A stretch of 41,472 bases of DNA from Verrucomicrobiota bacterium (GCA_022704145.1 JAKJGY010000014.1:1-41472); one strand, 5' to 3'; shown: positions 16,001 to 25,573, numbered from the stretch's first letter. The notes: generated by a model not told the origin, from the letters alone. Program-made: numbers and translations.

Positions 16001-19000
16001 ATGGTCGCGGCCGCCTTCGGCGCCAGCGCCGTGACGCGCTTCTGCTCGGCGAAGCTCCGTTTCGGATCGAGCCCCGCGACCTGCCGCAGCTCGCGCGTCG
16101 CCACGGGCGAGTCCTCCAGCGCCACGCACCTGAGTGTCGCGCCCAGCGGGTCGACCGCCAGCGCGCGCACGAACGGCAGGCCCTTGAGCGCCTCGCGCGG
16201 CACCACCACCCTGCCCTCCTTATCCGGCACGAGGTTCAGCAGCGCCACGGCGGGCTGCCTGAGGAAGTCGAGCGCCGCGTAACCCAGCGAAGGCCCCGCC
16301 GCCTCCTTGCGCCGGGCAAGGCGGTCGCTCACGCTCCGCGTCAGCCCGGGCGCGCCGCCCGCATAGGCCCGGCCCTCGGCGAGGCGCTCGGCCTCGGCCT
16401 CGGTCGAGCGCACCGACCACGGGTTCAGCAGCAGCCCCGGCCGCTCCAGCATGTTACCGGGATACTTGGCGGCCTGCTGGCGGTCGAGGATGTAGCGGTA
16501 CTCGTCGCCGATGTCACGGCCCGACTCATAGAGCGCACGCACGGGCTTGCGCGGCTGCGCGGACAGCCCCGGCTGCTGCACGGTGCCGAGCCGCTCGAAG
16601 AGGTCGTACTCGGGCTCGTAACGCGTGGCGAACACATGCACGCGGCTGAAGGGCGTGACGTTCGCCAGCCGGATCTCCACGCCCGCCTGTACGGGCGCCA
16701 GCGAGACGAGGGCCAGCGGCGCGAGGCGCGGCAGTTCCAGCACGCGACGCGGCGAGACGACAGTGCCGCCGCGCGCCGCGCCCTCCGTCAGGCGCACGGC
16801 GATCTCCTGGCCGGCCGAGCGCAGCGCGAGCGAGTACTCGCCAGCAGGCAGGCCGCGCAGCTCAAGGAAGCCGTCCGCGACCGCCAGCGCCGTACGCCAG
16901 TCCTTGACGAACTGCCCGCGCCGCGTCTCAAGCAGCGAGGCCTCGGCGTCCAGCGCGGCGGCGGACCACGGCACCGCCACGCGCAGCACCTCGCCCGCGC
17001 GCCCGTGCAGCCGCGCCGGGTAGGCGCAGGCGTCGCGTGTCGGCGCGCCGCGCAGCTCGGCGCCGGCCGACGCCTGCAGCCGGTAACTCGCGACGTCCGC
17101 CAGCGCGCCGAGGTGCGCGCGGCCCTGGGCGTCGGTCTTCAGCACGGCGTGCACCTCCTCGCGGAACGCGCGATGCTTGAAGAACGCGTTCAGCGGCTCG
17201 CCCGGCACCGGCTCGCCGTTCTTGCCGCGCGCGTCGACGTAGTAGCCCGCCGCCGTGCGCCCGACGTACAGGGCCAGCACGTCCGATGTGCGCTCCTGGC
17301 CGTTCAGCTCGAAGGTCTGCGCGGCGGACAGCTCCTCCTTCTTGCCCTGGCTGATGTTCTGCACGCGCCCTTTGAGCGTGACGGTCAGCGACACCGCGCC
17401 CTCCGGCACCAGGATCTCCTGCACCGTCTCGGCGTCCTCGCGCAGCGTGAGCCCCGCGATCTCGCGCTGCGTCGCGATGCCGTACAGGTCCGTCGAACGG
17501 ATCTCGAGGCGCGGCTCCTCAAGCAGCTTCACGCTGACCGGGAAGCCCCGGAGCGTCAGCAGCGGCCGGAGCGCGAGCAGCGCCTTCTCGCGGCGCAGCA
17601 GCGACTCGCGGTCCACGTACGTGCGGGCCTGCAGCGCGTACTGCTCCGAAAGCTGAGAGAAGCCGACCAGCGCGGCGAAGCCCCCCCGGCGGACGACGAG
17701 CTTCTCCTCCTTGGCCTCGGCGCTGAAGGGCACGGTGATGCGGCCTTCGGCATCGGGCGCGAACTCGCGTCCGCCCAGCCAGCCGCTCGCATCCGTCACA
17801 TGCACGCCCGCCTCGTCCAGCACGGTGAAGGCGTGGCCGGCTGGCGTGACCTCCTGCAGCACGTCGAGGCGTCCTTTGAGGACGAGGGCGCGGCTGCTCT
17901 TGCCGTTGCCGATCAGCTCTACCACATAGGCGCCGCGGCCCTTCAGCTCGGGCAGCTCGAACGTGCGGGCCATGCGGCGCTCCGCGCCCTCCTTGTACTC
18001 CGCGCGGCGCGTCACCGAGGCGACGAGCCCGTCGAGGTTAACGGCGAGGTTGAGCGGCTGCCCGGTCTCGCGATAATAGTTGAACAGGTTGATCTCGTAG
18101 ACTTTGACGAGCAGCGCGGGCACGTTCTTGACGAAGGCGGTCAGCTTCACGGCGTCGTCCGCGCCGAAGACCGCGGGGTTGTCCGGCGCGAAGTCGATGT
18201 CCACGCGCTCCTTGAGGCGCTTATAGGCCTCCGGCGCGAGCAGCGGCGCCCACTGCTGCGGGTCGCCGACGCCGCCGACGATCTTGGCCTCGGCGAAGAG
18301 CGGCTTGAGGAAATCGTCGCGGAGGTAGGGCGCGAAGGCCTGGTAGTCGGCGTCGTCCCTGAAGAAGGCCAGCAGGATCTCGCGCACCAGCGGCTCCTCG
18401 TTCGCCACCGGCGGCAGGGCCACGAGCTGGTAATTCTGGTTCAGCCGGGCGAACTGCTCGGCGTGCGGCACCTGCTGACGGTACTCCGGCCGCAGGTAGT
18501 GCACGTCGCGCGGCAGCTTGATGTATTCCAGGAAGCGGGCGCGGTCGGTCACGCCCTGGCCCTGGTCGTGACGCAGACGGTTGAAGAGCGTGACCGCCTT
18601 GAGCGAGTTATGGACGGGCTCGAGCGTCCGCACGAAGGCCCAGATGCGGTCATAGTACGCCGCGCGGGCCGCCGCGTCGGTGTCGAGGTCGGCCTCGTCC
18701 TCCGGCGCGAGCTTGGCGAGGTACGCGGTGACGAACGCGGACTCGTTGCGCAGCGCGGGCCGCTTCTGCAGCAGCTCGTCCAGTTGCGCGAGCGTCAGCA
18801 GGCGGTGGACCGCATGCGAACCGAAGCCGCGGCTGTCACGGTAGGCCAGGTCCGCGAGGATCAGGTCCACCACGCCGGGGTAGTCCGGCCGACGCAGGCG
18901 GGCGAGCAGGTTGCGGCGCTGCTCGTCGCTGAGCGGCGCGCCCGCGGCCAGAGCGAGCCCCGCGTCCTCAAGGCGCTCCAGGCTGCGGGGGTCGTCGGCC

Positions 19001-19440
19001 AGGGCCTTACGCAGCAGGGCGGGCACGCCGATGAGCGCGTTGTCGAACGACGTGGGCGCGGTGGCGGCGCGCTCGCCGGTCTTGCGCGAGTGGCCGAAGT
19101 GCAGCCCCAGCTCGCGCCTTAGGTAGTCGAGGCTCCGCTTGGGGTCCTGGGCGTAGTCGAGCAGCGCCTGCCGGTTCAGCAGCTCGCGGGCGCGGTCGGT
19201 CACGGTCCCGTTGCGCGCGCGCACCCAGCGGTCGAGCGTCTCCTCGAACCGCTTGCGGTCGCCGAGGTTCTGCGCGTGCAGCGCGTGGAAGTAGTAGAAG
19301 TCGTCGGTGCCGGGAACCAGCTCCTTGAGCGCCGCCTCGCGGTCCGCCGCCAGGCTGAAGGTCTCGATGTACCCGATCTCCTGCGCGCCGGCGGCGAGCG
19401 CCAGCAGGGCGACGCACGCCCCCCAGTAAGCACGTTTCAT
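13052..19440 (-). CDS. Giant secreted protein with MG-like beta domains, frameshifted near 13,635
   Basis: About 2,129 residues if one missing base is restored. The ATG at 19440 follows AAAGGGG; the first 20 residues are a signal peptide (WGACVALLALAAGAQ). The first third is alpha-helical. The middle (about 430-1050) is rich in beta strands and reads like serial macroglobulin or Ig-type sandwiches (VKLTAFVKNVPALLVKVYE, GEPVPGEPLNAFFKHR), and the end again has a beta sandwich (GKPVPAAYVKVYAKG). No thioester motif (CxEQ) is seen, so it is not a typical alpha-2-macroglobulin. Reading is good to residue about 1,935, then continues in the -1 frame from EAEPALELLVEAGRIRLD to the stop at 13052. Without correction the frame ends in Arg/Ser-rich nonsense at 13459. 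Function not known; an envelope role near the L,D-transpeptidase is a guess. Confidence 0.75.
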
Positions 19441-19494
19441 AGCAACCCCTTTCGCATCAGCGGGCGGGTAGCGCATACCCGTCAGGCTGTGTCT

Positions 19495-19524
19495 ATGATA
19501 CGCCTGCCGGGGCGAGAACCTTAA
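19495..19524 (-). promoter_or_regulatory. Weak candidate promoter of the giant gene
   Basis: Minus-strand TTAAGG (19519-19524) and TATCAT (19495-19500) with an 18-base spacer. The -10 is good and the -35 poor; it lies in the 112-base gap after the L,D-transpeptidase gene. Confidence 0.35.
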
Positions 19525-19552
19525 GCGGAAAATGCGCGAATCTGCGGGAGCC

Positions 19553-20488
19553 TCACTCCTCCACGACCACCGGCACGCCGGGCGTGACCATCCCCAGCAG
19601 TTTGACCGCGTTCCAGTTGGAGAGCCGGAAGCAGCCCTTGGACTCGGCCCGGCCGATGTTCTCGGGTATCGGCGTGCCGTGGATGCCGTACCCCTGGAGC
19701 GAGAGGCCGATCCAGGCCAGGCCGACCGGGTTGTTGGGCCCGGGCGGGATCACCAGCTTGCCCTTCTTGCCGCTTCCCGGCTCGAACAGTTGCGGGTCGT
19801 AGGTGTAGTTCGGGTTGGGCGCGAGCGTCCGCACGCTCAGCTCGCCGTTGGGCCGGCGCGTCTTGTCGCGCGCGATCGAACAGGGGAAGAGGGCGAGCAG
19901 GCGTCCGTCGGTGCCGAAGACTGTGATCTCCATGCGCGTGAGCGCGATACGGATCGACCCGGCGCGCGCGGGCTTGTCGGCGGAGCAGTCCGGCAGCAGC
20001 AGCTCCGTCCCGGCTGGCGGGTTCGGCCAGCCGACGCCCGGATTGAGCCGCTCGACCGCGCGCTGCGAGGTGTGGCCGCGCTCCGCCACCAGCTCGCGGA
20101 TCGTCTCGTAACGCATGGCGGGGAGCTTGGCGCGCTCGGCCCAGTCTTCCGGGAACGGCCCGAGCGCGGCGTGATCCTCCGCCGTCACCGTATACCGCTC
20201 CAGCACGTTGGTGCCGCCGCCTAAAGCGTCCAGCACGGCCGCGTCCGGGACGCCGGTGGCAGGCAGCCCGTTGACGGTCTGCCAGGTCAGCAGCGCGATC
20301 TGCGTGCGCGTGCCCCACACGCCGTCCACGCAACCACAGGACAGGTGACGGCGGTCGAGCTGCACCTGCAGCGCGAGCGTGTCCGTGCTGAAGCCCGAGC
20401 GATAGCCGGCAAAGGGCCTGCTGTGCGAAACACTCACCGCGAGCGCCACCAGAAGGGCCGGAAGAAGAGAGCGGTATCTGAATGACAT
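19553..20488 (-). CDS. L,D-transpeptidase with peptidoglycan-binding domain
   Basis: A 311-residue exported enzyme that would form 3-3 cross-links in peptidoglycan or attach proteins to it. The ATG follows GGGAGTC; residues 1-25 look like a signal peptide. Residues about 35-85 (LQVQLDRRHLSCGCVDGVWG..TQIALLTWQ, shown in part) fit a peptidoglycan-binding type 1 domain, and residues about 110-165 have a LysM-like character (YETIRELVAERG). The YkuD catalytic domain has GYGIHGTPIPENIG and SKGCFRLSN, with the nucleophile near Cys285, the conserved histidine of HGT and the arginine of CFR. Everything needed for catalysis is present. It has its own extended -10 promoter in a repeat element upstream. 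Confidence 0.92.
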   Translation of the reverse strand: MSFRYRSLLPALLVALAVSVSHSRPFAGYRSGFSTDTLALQVQLDRRHLSCGCVDGVWGTRTQIALLTWQTVNGLPATGVPDAAVLDALGGGTNVLERYTVTAEDHAALGPFPEDWAERAKLPAMRYETIRELVAERGHTSQRAVERLNPGVGWPNPPAGTELLLPDCSADKPARAGSIRIALTRMEITVFGTDGRLLALFPCSIARDKTRRPNGELSVRTLAPNPNYTYDPQLFEPGSGKKGKLVIPPGPNNPVGLAWIGLSLQGYGIHGTPIPENIGRAESKGCFRLSNWNAVKLLGMVTPGVPVVVEE

Positions 20489-20524
20489 GGTGACTCCCAG
20501 CGTATCAGGAAACGCCGCCCCACA

Positions 20525-20660
20525 CCAGTCGTTTGGACTGGCGGAGTATTGGAATGCTGGAAGGAACGGCCGCCCTTCGTCTTCACGCTCATCCCTCTCA
20601 CCCCTCCACACGCCACCGCTCCAATATTATACCAGTCCTCTACTCCAGTATCCCCGTCTG
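20525..20660. repeat. Inverted-repeat element of TATTGGA-type words
   Basis: A small perfect hairpin (CCAGTC 20525-20530, GACTGG 20536-20541) adjoins the left arm of a larger dyad: 20537-20560 matches the reverse complement of 20613-20636 at 17 of 24 positions, sharing ACTGG and TATTGGA. CCAGTC recurs at 20632-20637 and a related CCAGTATCC word follows. The centre is pyrimidine-rich on the plus strand. It resembles a degenerate non-autonomous repeat. Confidence 0.5.
20626..20634 (-). promoter_or_regulatory. Extended -10 promoter for the L,D-transpeptidase gene
   Basis: The minus strand reads TGGTATAAT (20626-20634): a perfect -10 box with the TGn extension. No good -35 is seen 16-18 bases upstream. 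The leader would be about 130 bases. The box lies inside the right arm of the repeat element. Confidence 0.5.
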
Positions 20661-20748
20661 GCTTGCGGGCGATGCCTAAGCTTGGATAACCAACCAGGAT
20701 GGGTGTCAACAGACCTTCGCTGCGCCCTTCGCACACGCACCGCCCGGG

Positions 20749-20788
20749 CAACAAATAAGGGGGCGGGCCGCCAAGGCGGACCGCCCCC
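20749..20788 (-). terminator. Terminator of the TonB operon
   Basis: A 14-bp stem with one mismatch (arms 20759-20772 and 20775-20788) followed on the minus strand by TTATTTGTT. It is about 160 bases beyond the TPR gene stop. Confidence 0.75.
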
Positions 20789-20949
20789 TCAAAAGACCGG
20801 AAAACACGCCACCCGGCGCGCCCCGAAGAGCGTTGGAAAAGGACTCGGAAACGGACGCCCCTCACCCGGCCTAACCCTTCTTCACGCGAATATTTTCCGC
20901 TCCCTGTGTCAGCGTCGGATGGGCTTACTGTGAGTTTCTCGCGAGCCGC

Positions 20950-22314
20950 TCACCCGGCCCGGCGCGCCGCACGCTCGACCTGTTCCAGATAACGCTGCAC
21001 ATCCTCGCGCGGCTTCAGCTCCAGCGCGCGCTTAAGCAACGGCAGCGACTCCTGATACCGCCCGTTCTTAACCAGAAGCTGCGCGTGGCGCAACCGCGCC
21101 TCCGCCTCAACCCGCTCCAGCCCCGCCGCACGCTCGTAATAGAAGACCGCACGCTCCAGGTCGCGCCCGGCATAATATTGCCCGAGCAGGAGGATCGCAT
21201 CACCGTCAAGGGGGTCCAGCTTCACCAGCTCCTCCAAGATCCGCGCCTGCTCCTCACCCGCCTCGTCACGCGCTGCGGCCAACCGCGCCTCAAGCTTGAG
21301 CAGGCGCTTGCGCACCTCCTCGGAAGCCTCCGCGCCGGACCGCTCGCGGACCTGCCGCAGCAGGCCCTCCGCCGCCGGATACGCCGCCCGGCTCATCAGG
21401 ATCTCCACGTTCCGGAGCTGGCGCGCCGCATCCGCCTTCTCATCGCGCGCGAACGCCCGGCCGTAGGCGTCGGCCGCCTGCGCGAGCAGACCCTCGTTGA
21501 TGTAGATGTCGCCCAGCGTGTGCAGCGCCGCCACCGGCGTCTTGCCCGCCAGATCCAGCAGCTCATAGATCTCTGCGGCCCGCATCGGCTGCTTCAGGCC
21601 GAGATACGCGTTGGCCTGCAGCAGCAGGTAATCCGCCTTCTCCGGCTCGGCGCGCTGGAGCTCCTCGCACATCGCGATCGCCTCGCCGAACTTCTGCTGC
21701 TTGAAGAGCGCCCGACACAGCCCCAACTTCCAGTCCAGCGTCTTGGGCTGGAACATCAGGGCCAGCCGGTAGGCGCTTTCGGCGGACACGTACTGCTCAC
21801 CCATCGTGTACGCATACCCCAGCAGCCCGTAGGTGAGCCCGTCGTTGACCCCCAGTTCGATACAGCGCGTCAACGGCTCGACCGCCGCCCCATACTCGCC
21901 CTGCCGGATGTGGATCAGCCCCAGGTTCTTGTACGCACGCTGGAAGGTCGGGAACTTCTCGACCGCCGACCGGTACAGGGCGACCGCGTTCGTCAGCCGG
22001 TCCTCCTGGAAATGGATATTCGCCAAGGTGAAGTCGAACACCGCGCTGGCCGCCGGCTTGACGCTCTTCTCCAGCAGCGCCACCGCCTTGCCCGTGCCAC
22101 CCTCGTCCGCCATGAGCTTCATGACCTTCTCAAGGACCTCCTTCTCCACAACGGTCACGCGCGGCTCGATCTCGGCACGCTGGCCGTACGACCCCATAAA
22201 CGCCTTCTGGAACTCCGGGTCGCGCCAGAACGTCGCGGGCTGGTCGATCCACTCCCCCGCCACACCGTATCCCGCCACAACCGCCATCACCATCCCTAGC
22301 ACCTGTCGTTTCAT
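20950..22314 (-). CDS. TPR protein of the TonB cluster
   Basis: A 454-residue exported protein made almost wholly of tetratricopeptide helices. A signal peptide covers residues 1-19 (MVMAVVAGYGVAG). Repeats are clear, for example LYRSAVEKFPTFQRAYKNLG near 115, a run up to 290 and a last repeat at 425-445 (SLPLLKRALELKPREDV). The ATG follows AAGGAGAG, 10 bases after the TonB stop, so it is co-transcribed and probably coupled. A TPR protein closes TonB2-type gene sets in gammaproteobacteria as well, where it lies in the periplasm and is thought to help the TonB complex reach its receptor; that role here is by analogy. Confidence 0.85.
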   Translation of the reverse strand: MKRQVLGMVMAVVAGYGVAGEWIDQPATFWRDPEFQKAFMGSYGQRAEIEPRVTVVEKEVLEKVMKLMADEGGTGKAVALLEKSVKPAASAVFDFTLANIHFQEDRLTNAVALYRSAVEKFPTFQRAYKNLGLIHIRQGEYGAAVEPLTRCIELGVNDGLTYGLLGYAYTMGEQYVSAESAYRLALMFQPKTLDWKLGLCRALFKQQKFGEAIAMCEELQRAEPEKADYLLLQANAYLGLKQPMRAAEIYELLDLAGKTPVAALHTLGDIYINEGLLAQAADAYGRAFARDEKADAARQLRNVEILMSRAAYPAAEGLLRQVRERSGAEASEEVRKRLLKLEARLAAARDEAGEEQARILEELVKLDPLDGDAILLLGQYYAGRDLERAVFYYERAAGLERVEAEARLRHAQLLVKNGRYQESLPLLKRALELKPREDVQRYLEQVERAARRAG

Positions 22315-22324
22315 CGCTCTCTCC

Positions 22325-23014
22325 TTACAACGCAAACGTGATCGGCACCTTCATCCTGAACTGTACCGGCCGCCCGCCGACCTTCCCGGGCTCGAAGCGC
22401 CAGCGCCTGACAGCCGCGAGCGCGTTCTTGTCAAAGCCGGGGTTATCGGACTTATGAACCTTAGGCTCCTGTACCCGGCCGTCCGGATCGACGATGAACA
22501 GAATGTGCACCGTCCCCTGAACCTTCTTTTTCTTCAGCTCGGGCGGATACTGCGGCGCCGGCTGGAACACCACGCGCGGCGCCTGGTCAAGATCCGCCAG
22601 CGAAAAGATGTCGTCGCTGGACTGCATGCCGCCGCCCCCCTCCGCGCCGACCACCGAAAGCTTCACCGCGAAATCGCCGCCCAGCCCATCGCCGACCCCG
22701 GGATTCAGCGCCAGCTCCAGTTGCGACAGATCCAGCGGAGGCGCCGTCTCCGTCAGCTCCGGCGGCGGCGCCTCCTCGGGCGGCGGCTCGGGCTTCTGCT
22801 CCTCAACCGTCGGAGGCGGTGGAGGAGGCTCCACCGCATCCACGCTCGTCAACTGCAGGTCCGGCTTCTCCTCCGGCCGTCCGATGTTCTCAAGGATCGG
22901 CAACAGCAGGAACAGCCCGACCGTCAGCGCCGCACCCAACAGCAGCGCGCCGCCTGAAGCGAGCGTCCGCGCGAAACCCCGCGCCGCCTGGCCTGCCTGA
23001 CGTCCGAACCTCAT
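22325..23014 (-). CDS. Energy transducer TonB
   Basis: A 229-residue TonB. One membrane segment at about 20-42 (GALLLGAALTVGLFLLLP) follows an Arg-rich cytoplasmic tail, and a proline/glutamate-rich spacer at 60-95 (PPPPPPTVEEQKPEPPPEE) spans the periplasm. The C-terminal TonB domain at about 148-229 has PQYPPELKKKKVQGTVHI, the YP and GxV marks and RRWRFEPGK. It would carry proton-motive energy from the ExbB/ExbD motor to the receptor encoded upstream in the operon. Its ATG overlaps the exbD stop as ATGA. The membrane segment lacks the SHLS motif of enterobacterial TonB, as is usual for the short TonB2 type. Confidence 0.9.
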   Translation of the reverse strand: MRFGRQAGQAARGFARTLASGGALLLGAALTVGLFLLLPILENIGRPEEKPDLQLTSVDAVEPPPPPPTVEEQKPEPPPEEAPPPELTETAPPLDLSQLELALNPGVGDGLGGDFAVKLSVVGAEGGGGMQSSDDIFSLADLDQAPRVVFQPAPQYPPELKKKKVQGTVHILFIVDPDGRVQEPKVHKSDNPGFDKNALAAVRRWRFEPGKVGGRPVQFRMKVPITFAL

Positions 23015-23430
23015 GTCCCGGATGCCTCCTTCCGCGCCGCCAGACTGACCTTCACCGCCCCGCCGAGCTTCGCCTCGTCGATCACGCGTACCAGCAGGCC
23101 CGACGGCACACTCTGGTCGGCCTGGATGATCACCGGCAGCTCCTCCTTCTCCAGCATGCGCTTGACCACCGTCTGCACGCCGCCCACACCGATCTCCTGA
23201 CCTCCGTACACCACCTCGCCCTTTGCCGTGATCGCCAGCAGCACGCTGTTCTTCTCGAGGTTCACCGAAGAGGCCGCCTGCGGCTTATCCACCGCCACGC
23301 CGGTCTCCTCCACAAAGGTCGTCGTGACGATGAAGAAGATCAGCAAGATAAACACACAGTCGATCAGGGGCGACATGTCAATTCCCGCGCCCTCGCCCTC
23401 ATCCCCCCCCAGACTTCTGAAACGGCTCAT
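23011..23430 (-). CDS. exbD: ExbD/TolR family biopolymer transport protein
   Basis: A 139-residue protein with one membrane helix (about 20-42). The motor aspartate, which takes up protons, is in DMSPLIDCVFILLIFF near residue 24. The periplasmic part at 60-135 (VLLAITAKGEVVYGGQEIG, PVIIQADQSVPSG) has the usual ExbD/TolR fold. It forms the proton channel with the ExbB proteins of the same operon. Both ends overlap neighbours by ATGA junctions, so expression ratios are fixed by coupling. Confidence 0.92.
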   Translation of the reverse strand: MSRFRSLGGDEGEGAGIDMSPLIDCVFILLIFFIVTTTFVEETGVAVDKPQAASSVNLEKNSVLLAITAKGEVVYGGQEIGVGGVQTVVKRMLEKEELPVIIQADQSVPSGLLVRVIDEAKLGGAVKVSLAARKEASGT

Positions 23431-24095
23431 ACGCCCTCCTCTCCCGTCCGCGGCAAGGCGCCCGCCGCTTGCCGGCTCTGGAACTCGCGCATACAGAGCG
23501 TCTCCACATGCGCGACCACCTTTTCATACCGCTGCTGCTGACGTGACAGGAAGAACTGGATCAGCACGCCGGTCAGCGCCACCACCAGCCCCGTCTCCGT
23601 CGTGATCAGCGCCTCTGAGATGCCTTTCGAGATGATCCCCATGGTCTGGTCGCCGCCGCCCCCCTTGGCCAGGCCGCTGAAGGTGGTCAGCATCCCCGTG
23701 ACCGTCCCCAGCAGCCCCAGCAGCGGCGCGCACGCCACACAGACCTTCATGATCTGAAGCCGCCGTGCGAACGGCCGGACACCTTCGCTGACCAGCAGCC
23801 CGAAAAAGGTCTGCATCTCGTGCAACGTCGCCGATCCCATCGCCCCCGCGATGATCGCGCCGAGCGGGCCGCCCGGCCGTCCCGGCCGACGCAGCCACTG
23901 GCGCCACGCGCGATCCGGTGACCGCCGCGCCCCGAGCAGCAGGAGCTGGAAGAGCGAGCTTAACCCTAAGGTGTACATGATCAGCCCGGTCACCGCCAGC
24001 GGCACCATCGCCCAGCCGCCCCCCAGCCAGACGGGCATCGCCTGCTCGACCCAAGGCCGCAGCACGTCCGGCAGCCTATCCAGCACAGCCGTCAT
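23427..24095 (-). CDS. exbB: ExbB/TolQ family proton-channel protein, short form
   Basis: A 222-residue MotA/TolQ/ExbB protein. Three membrane helices fit about 24-50, 112-140 and 150-180. The family core is clear: ACAPLLGLLGTVTGMLTTFSGLA and ISEALITTETGLVVALTGVL. The start was set at ATG 24095, which overlaps the preceding gene stop as ATGA and follows GAGGGG; a GTG at 24104 is less likely. It is the partner of ExbD. Together with the larger ExbB-type protein upstream the operon has two energiser channels, the arrangement of TonB2 systems, where the short one drives TonB and the long one (TtpC) is also needed. Confidence 0.9.
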   Translation of the reverse strand: MTAVLDRLPDVLRPWVEQAMPVWLGGGWAMVPLAVTGLIMYTLGLSSLFQLLLLGARRSPDRAWRQWLRRPGRPGGPLGAIIAGAMGSATLHEMQTFFGLLVSEGVRPFARRLQIMKVCVACAPLLGLLGTVTGMLTTFSGLAKGGGGDQTMGIISKGISEALITTETGLVVALTGVLIQFFLSRQQQRYEKVVAHVETLCMREFQSRQAAGALPRTGEEGV

Positions 24096-25573
24096 GACGC
24101 GCACCCCTCAGCCCCGACCACGGGCGCCTCCTCGACCGCCACGGGCGGCACCGCCGACGCCGCCTCAGGCAGCACCCTGCCGACCTCGCCCATGAAGCGG
24201 ATCGCGATCTGCTCCAGGCGGTCCGCGATCCCCTTGGCCTTCCGCGACAGGAAGGCGTGGCACAGCACCGAGGGAATCGCGATGTACAGGCCAAACTCCG
24301 TGGTGATCAACGCCTCGGAGATACCCGACGACAGCATCTTCACGTCACCCGAACCGAACACGGTCATCAGCTTGAAGGTGCTGATAATACCCGTGACCGT
24401 CCCCAGCAGCCCCAGCAGCGGCGCGCATGCGGCCGTCACCGCAATGAAAGGCAACAGGCGGTTCAGCCGGAACTTCGCCTCCAGCATCCGCTCGAACATC
24501 GCCTCCTCGATCACCTCCTTCGGCTGATCCAACACCTCGCAGCCCGCGCGCAGCATCCGGCCGGCCGGGCCCCACAGCTTCTGGGCCAGCGCACGGCTCT
24601 TCGCGATATCCTTGACCCGCACCGCCTCCAGCAGCGGCGCCAGACGCCGCGCGCGCGGCATCGGCACGATCAGCAGCCCCAGCCATTTCAGCAGCGCGAC
24701 CAGGGCCGCACAGCTCATCAGGCCGAGCATCGGATACATCACCGGGCCGCCCTTGTAAAAATGCTCCTCCAGCGTCTCCTGGGTCTCCTCGATCTTCCGC
24801 GCGTTACCGAGCGAGGCGTCAAACGGTATCTGTCCGTCATGCTTCGTGACCACTTCCCGGACCCACTCCGTGTGCTCGCCCTGCGTGTACGTCTCGACCA
24901 CAGGGATCAGCGAGCCCACCCTCTGATTCGCCACCCCCACCAGCGCGCCGTCGTCCGAGGCGAAATACGCGACCGGCCCGAACAGCAGGAACTGCCCTTG
25001 CTTGACCAGCCCGTCCTCCCCCGCCGCCCGGCCTTTGAACGTCAGGCCTCCCGCCATCTCCTCCAGCCGCGCCAGGCTGACGAGGATCAGGCAGAGCTGG
25101 TCGTTGAACGCCCCCTCCGGCTCGTCCAGCAGCCGTTCCTGCGCGCTCTTGGCCGCGCCCAGCGCGTCACGGTACTGCTCCAGCTCGGTGATGTGCAGCC
25201 GCGTCTCGAAGTTTCTCGCATACTCGGCGAAGAGGCTGGAAAGGTAGTTACGCTCGCTTTCGCGCTGCTTGATCTCCGAGCGCAGCGACGACATCTCCAA
25301 GGCGGCGTTGTCCGCCTGCCGCTTCTCCGCGTCATAGCTCTTCCGCAGCTCGCTCAACGCCCGCTCCGCCTCCGCCAGCGATTGCGTCAGCGGGATCTTC
25401 TCATCCGCCACCCGCTTGCGCAGCTCGTTCAGCCGACCGACCGTCTCCTCCACGCGCGACCGCATCGCCGCAGCCGCCGCTTCGCCGACAACCGCCCCAC
25501 GCTCGGCCGCCTCCTGCGCCCACGCGCCCACGGCCACCCCTCCCGCCAACACAAGACTCGCCACTCGTTTCAT
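24092..25573 (-). CDS. TtpC-like ExbB/TolQ protein with periplasmic coiled-coil domain
   Basis: A 493-residue protein. A signal peptide (MKRVASLVLAGGVAVGAWAQ) leads a periplasmic region of about 250 residues: a coiled coil at 38-130 (VEETVGRLNELRKRVADEK, then further heptads), then a mixed alpha/beta part. The C-terminal half is a full MotA/TolQ/ExbB domain with helices near 280-305, 372-400 and 418-445; ACAPLLGLLGTVTGIISTF and ISEALITTEFGLYIAIPSV mark the core. This layout is that of TtpC in Vibrio TonB2 systems. The gap to the DUF3450 gene is 47 bases with a GGAGAAA site. The coiled-coil part may bind the DUF3450 protein, which has a similar helical start. Confidence 0.87.
   Translation of the reverse strand: MKRVASLVLAGGVAVGAWAQEAAERGAVVGEAAAAAMRSRVEETVGRLNELRKRVADEKIPLTQSLAEAERALSELRKSYDAEKRQADNAALEMSSLRSEIKQRESERNYLSSLFAEYARNFETRLHITELEQYRDALGAAKSAQERLLDEPEGAFNDQLCLILVSLARLEEMAGGLTFKGRAAGEDGLVKQGQFLLFGPVAYFASDDGALVGVANQRVGSLIPVVETYTQGEHTEWVREVVTKHDGQIPFDASLGNARKIEETQETLEEHFYKGGPVMYPMLGLMSCAALVALLKWLGLLIVPMPRARRLAPLLEAVRVKDIAKSRALAQKLWGPAGRMLRAGCEVLDQPKEVIEEAMFERMLEAKFRLNRLLPFIAVTAACAPLLGLLGTVTGIISTFKLMTVFGSGDVKMLSSGISEALITTEFGLYIAIPSVLCHAFLSRKAKGIADRLEQIAIRFMGEVGRVLPEAASAVPPVAVEEAPVVGAEGCAS

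Larger units (their letters stand above)
20489..20949. other. 461-base intergenic region with repeat, promoter and terminator
   Basis: From left to right it holds the ribosome site of the L,D-transpeptidase gene, a repeat element with inverted arms (20525-20660), a promoter on the minus strand (20626-20634), an unassigned stretch with a TTGACA word near 20707 (minus strand), the terminator at 20749-20788, and about 160 bases of untranslated tail after the TPR gene. Open frames here are low in complexity and come from the repeat; no gene is supported. Confidence 0.6.

Noticed and set aside
13732..19122. Plus-strand open frame of about 1,800 codons antisense to the giant gene
   Set aside because: Arg/His/Leu-rich text without domains; an antisense shadow of G+C-rich codon use. 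The minus-strand reading has a signal peptide, ribosome site and terminator.
13052..19440. A standard bacterial alpha-2-macroglobulin
   Set aside because: Beta-sandwich character is similar, but no thioester motif and no clear helical thioester domain were found, and no penicillin-binding protein 1C gene lies next to it.
20434..20865. Minus-strand open frame of 143 codons upstream of and overlapping the L,D-transpeptidase gene
   Set aside because: Spans the repeat element and the terminator; its text (QHSNTPPVQTTG) is repeat-derived, and it has no ribosome site.
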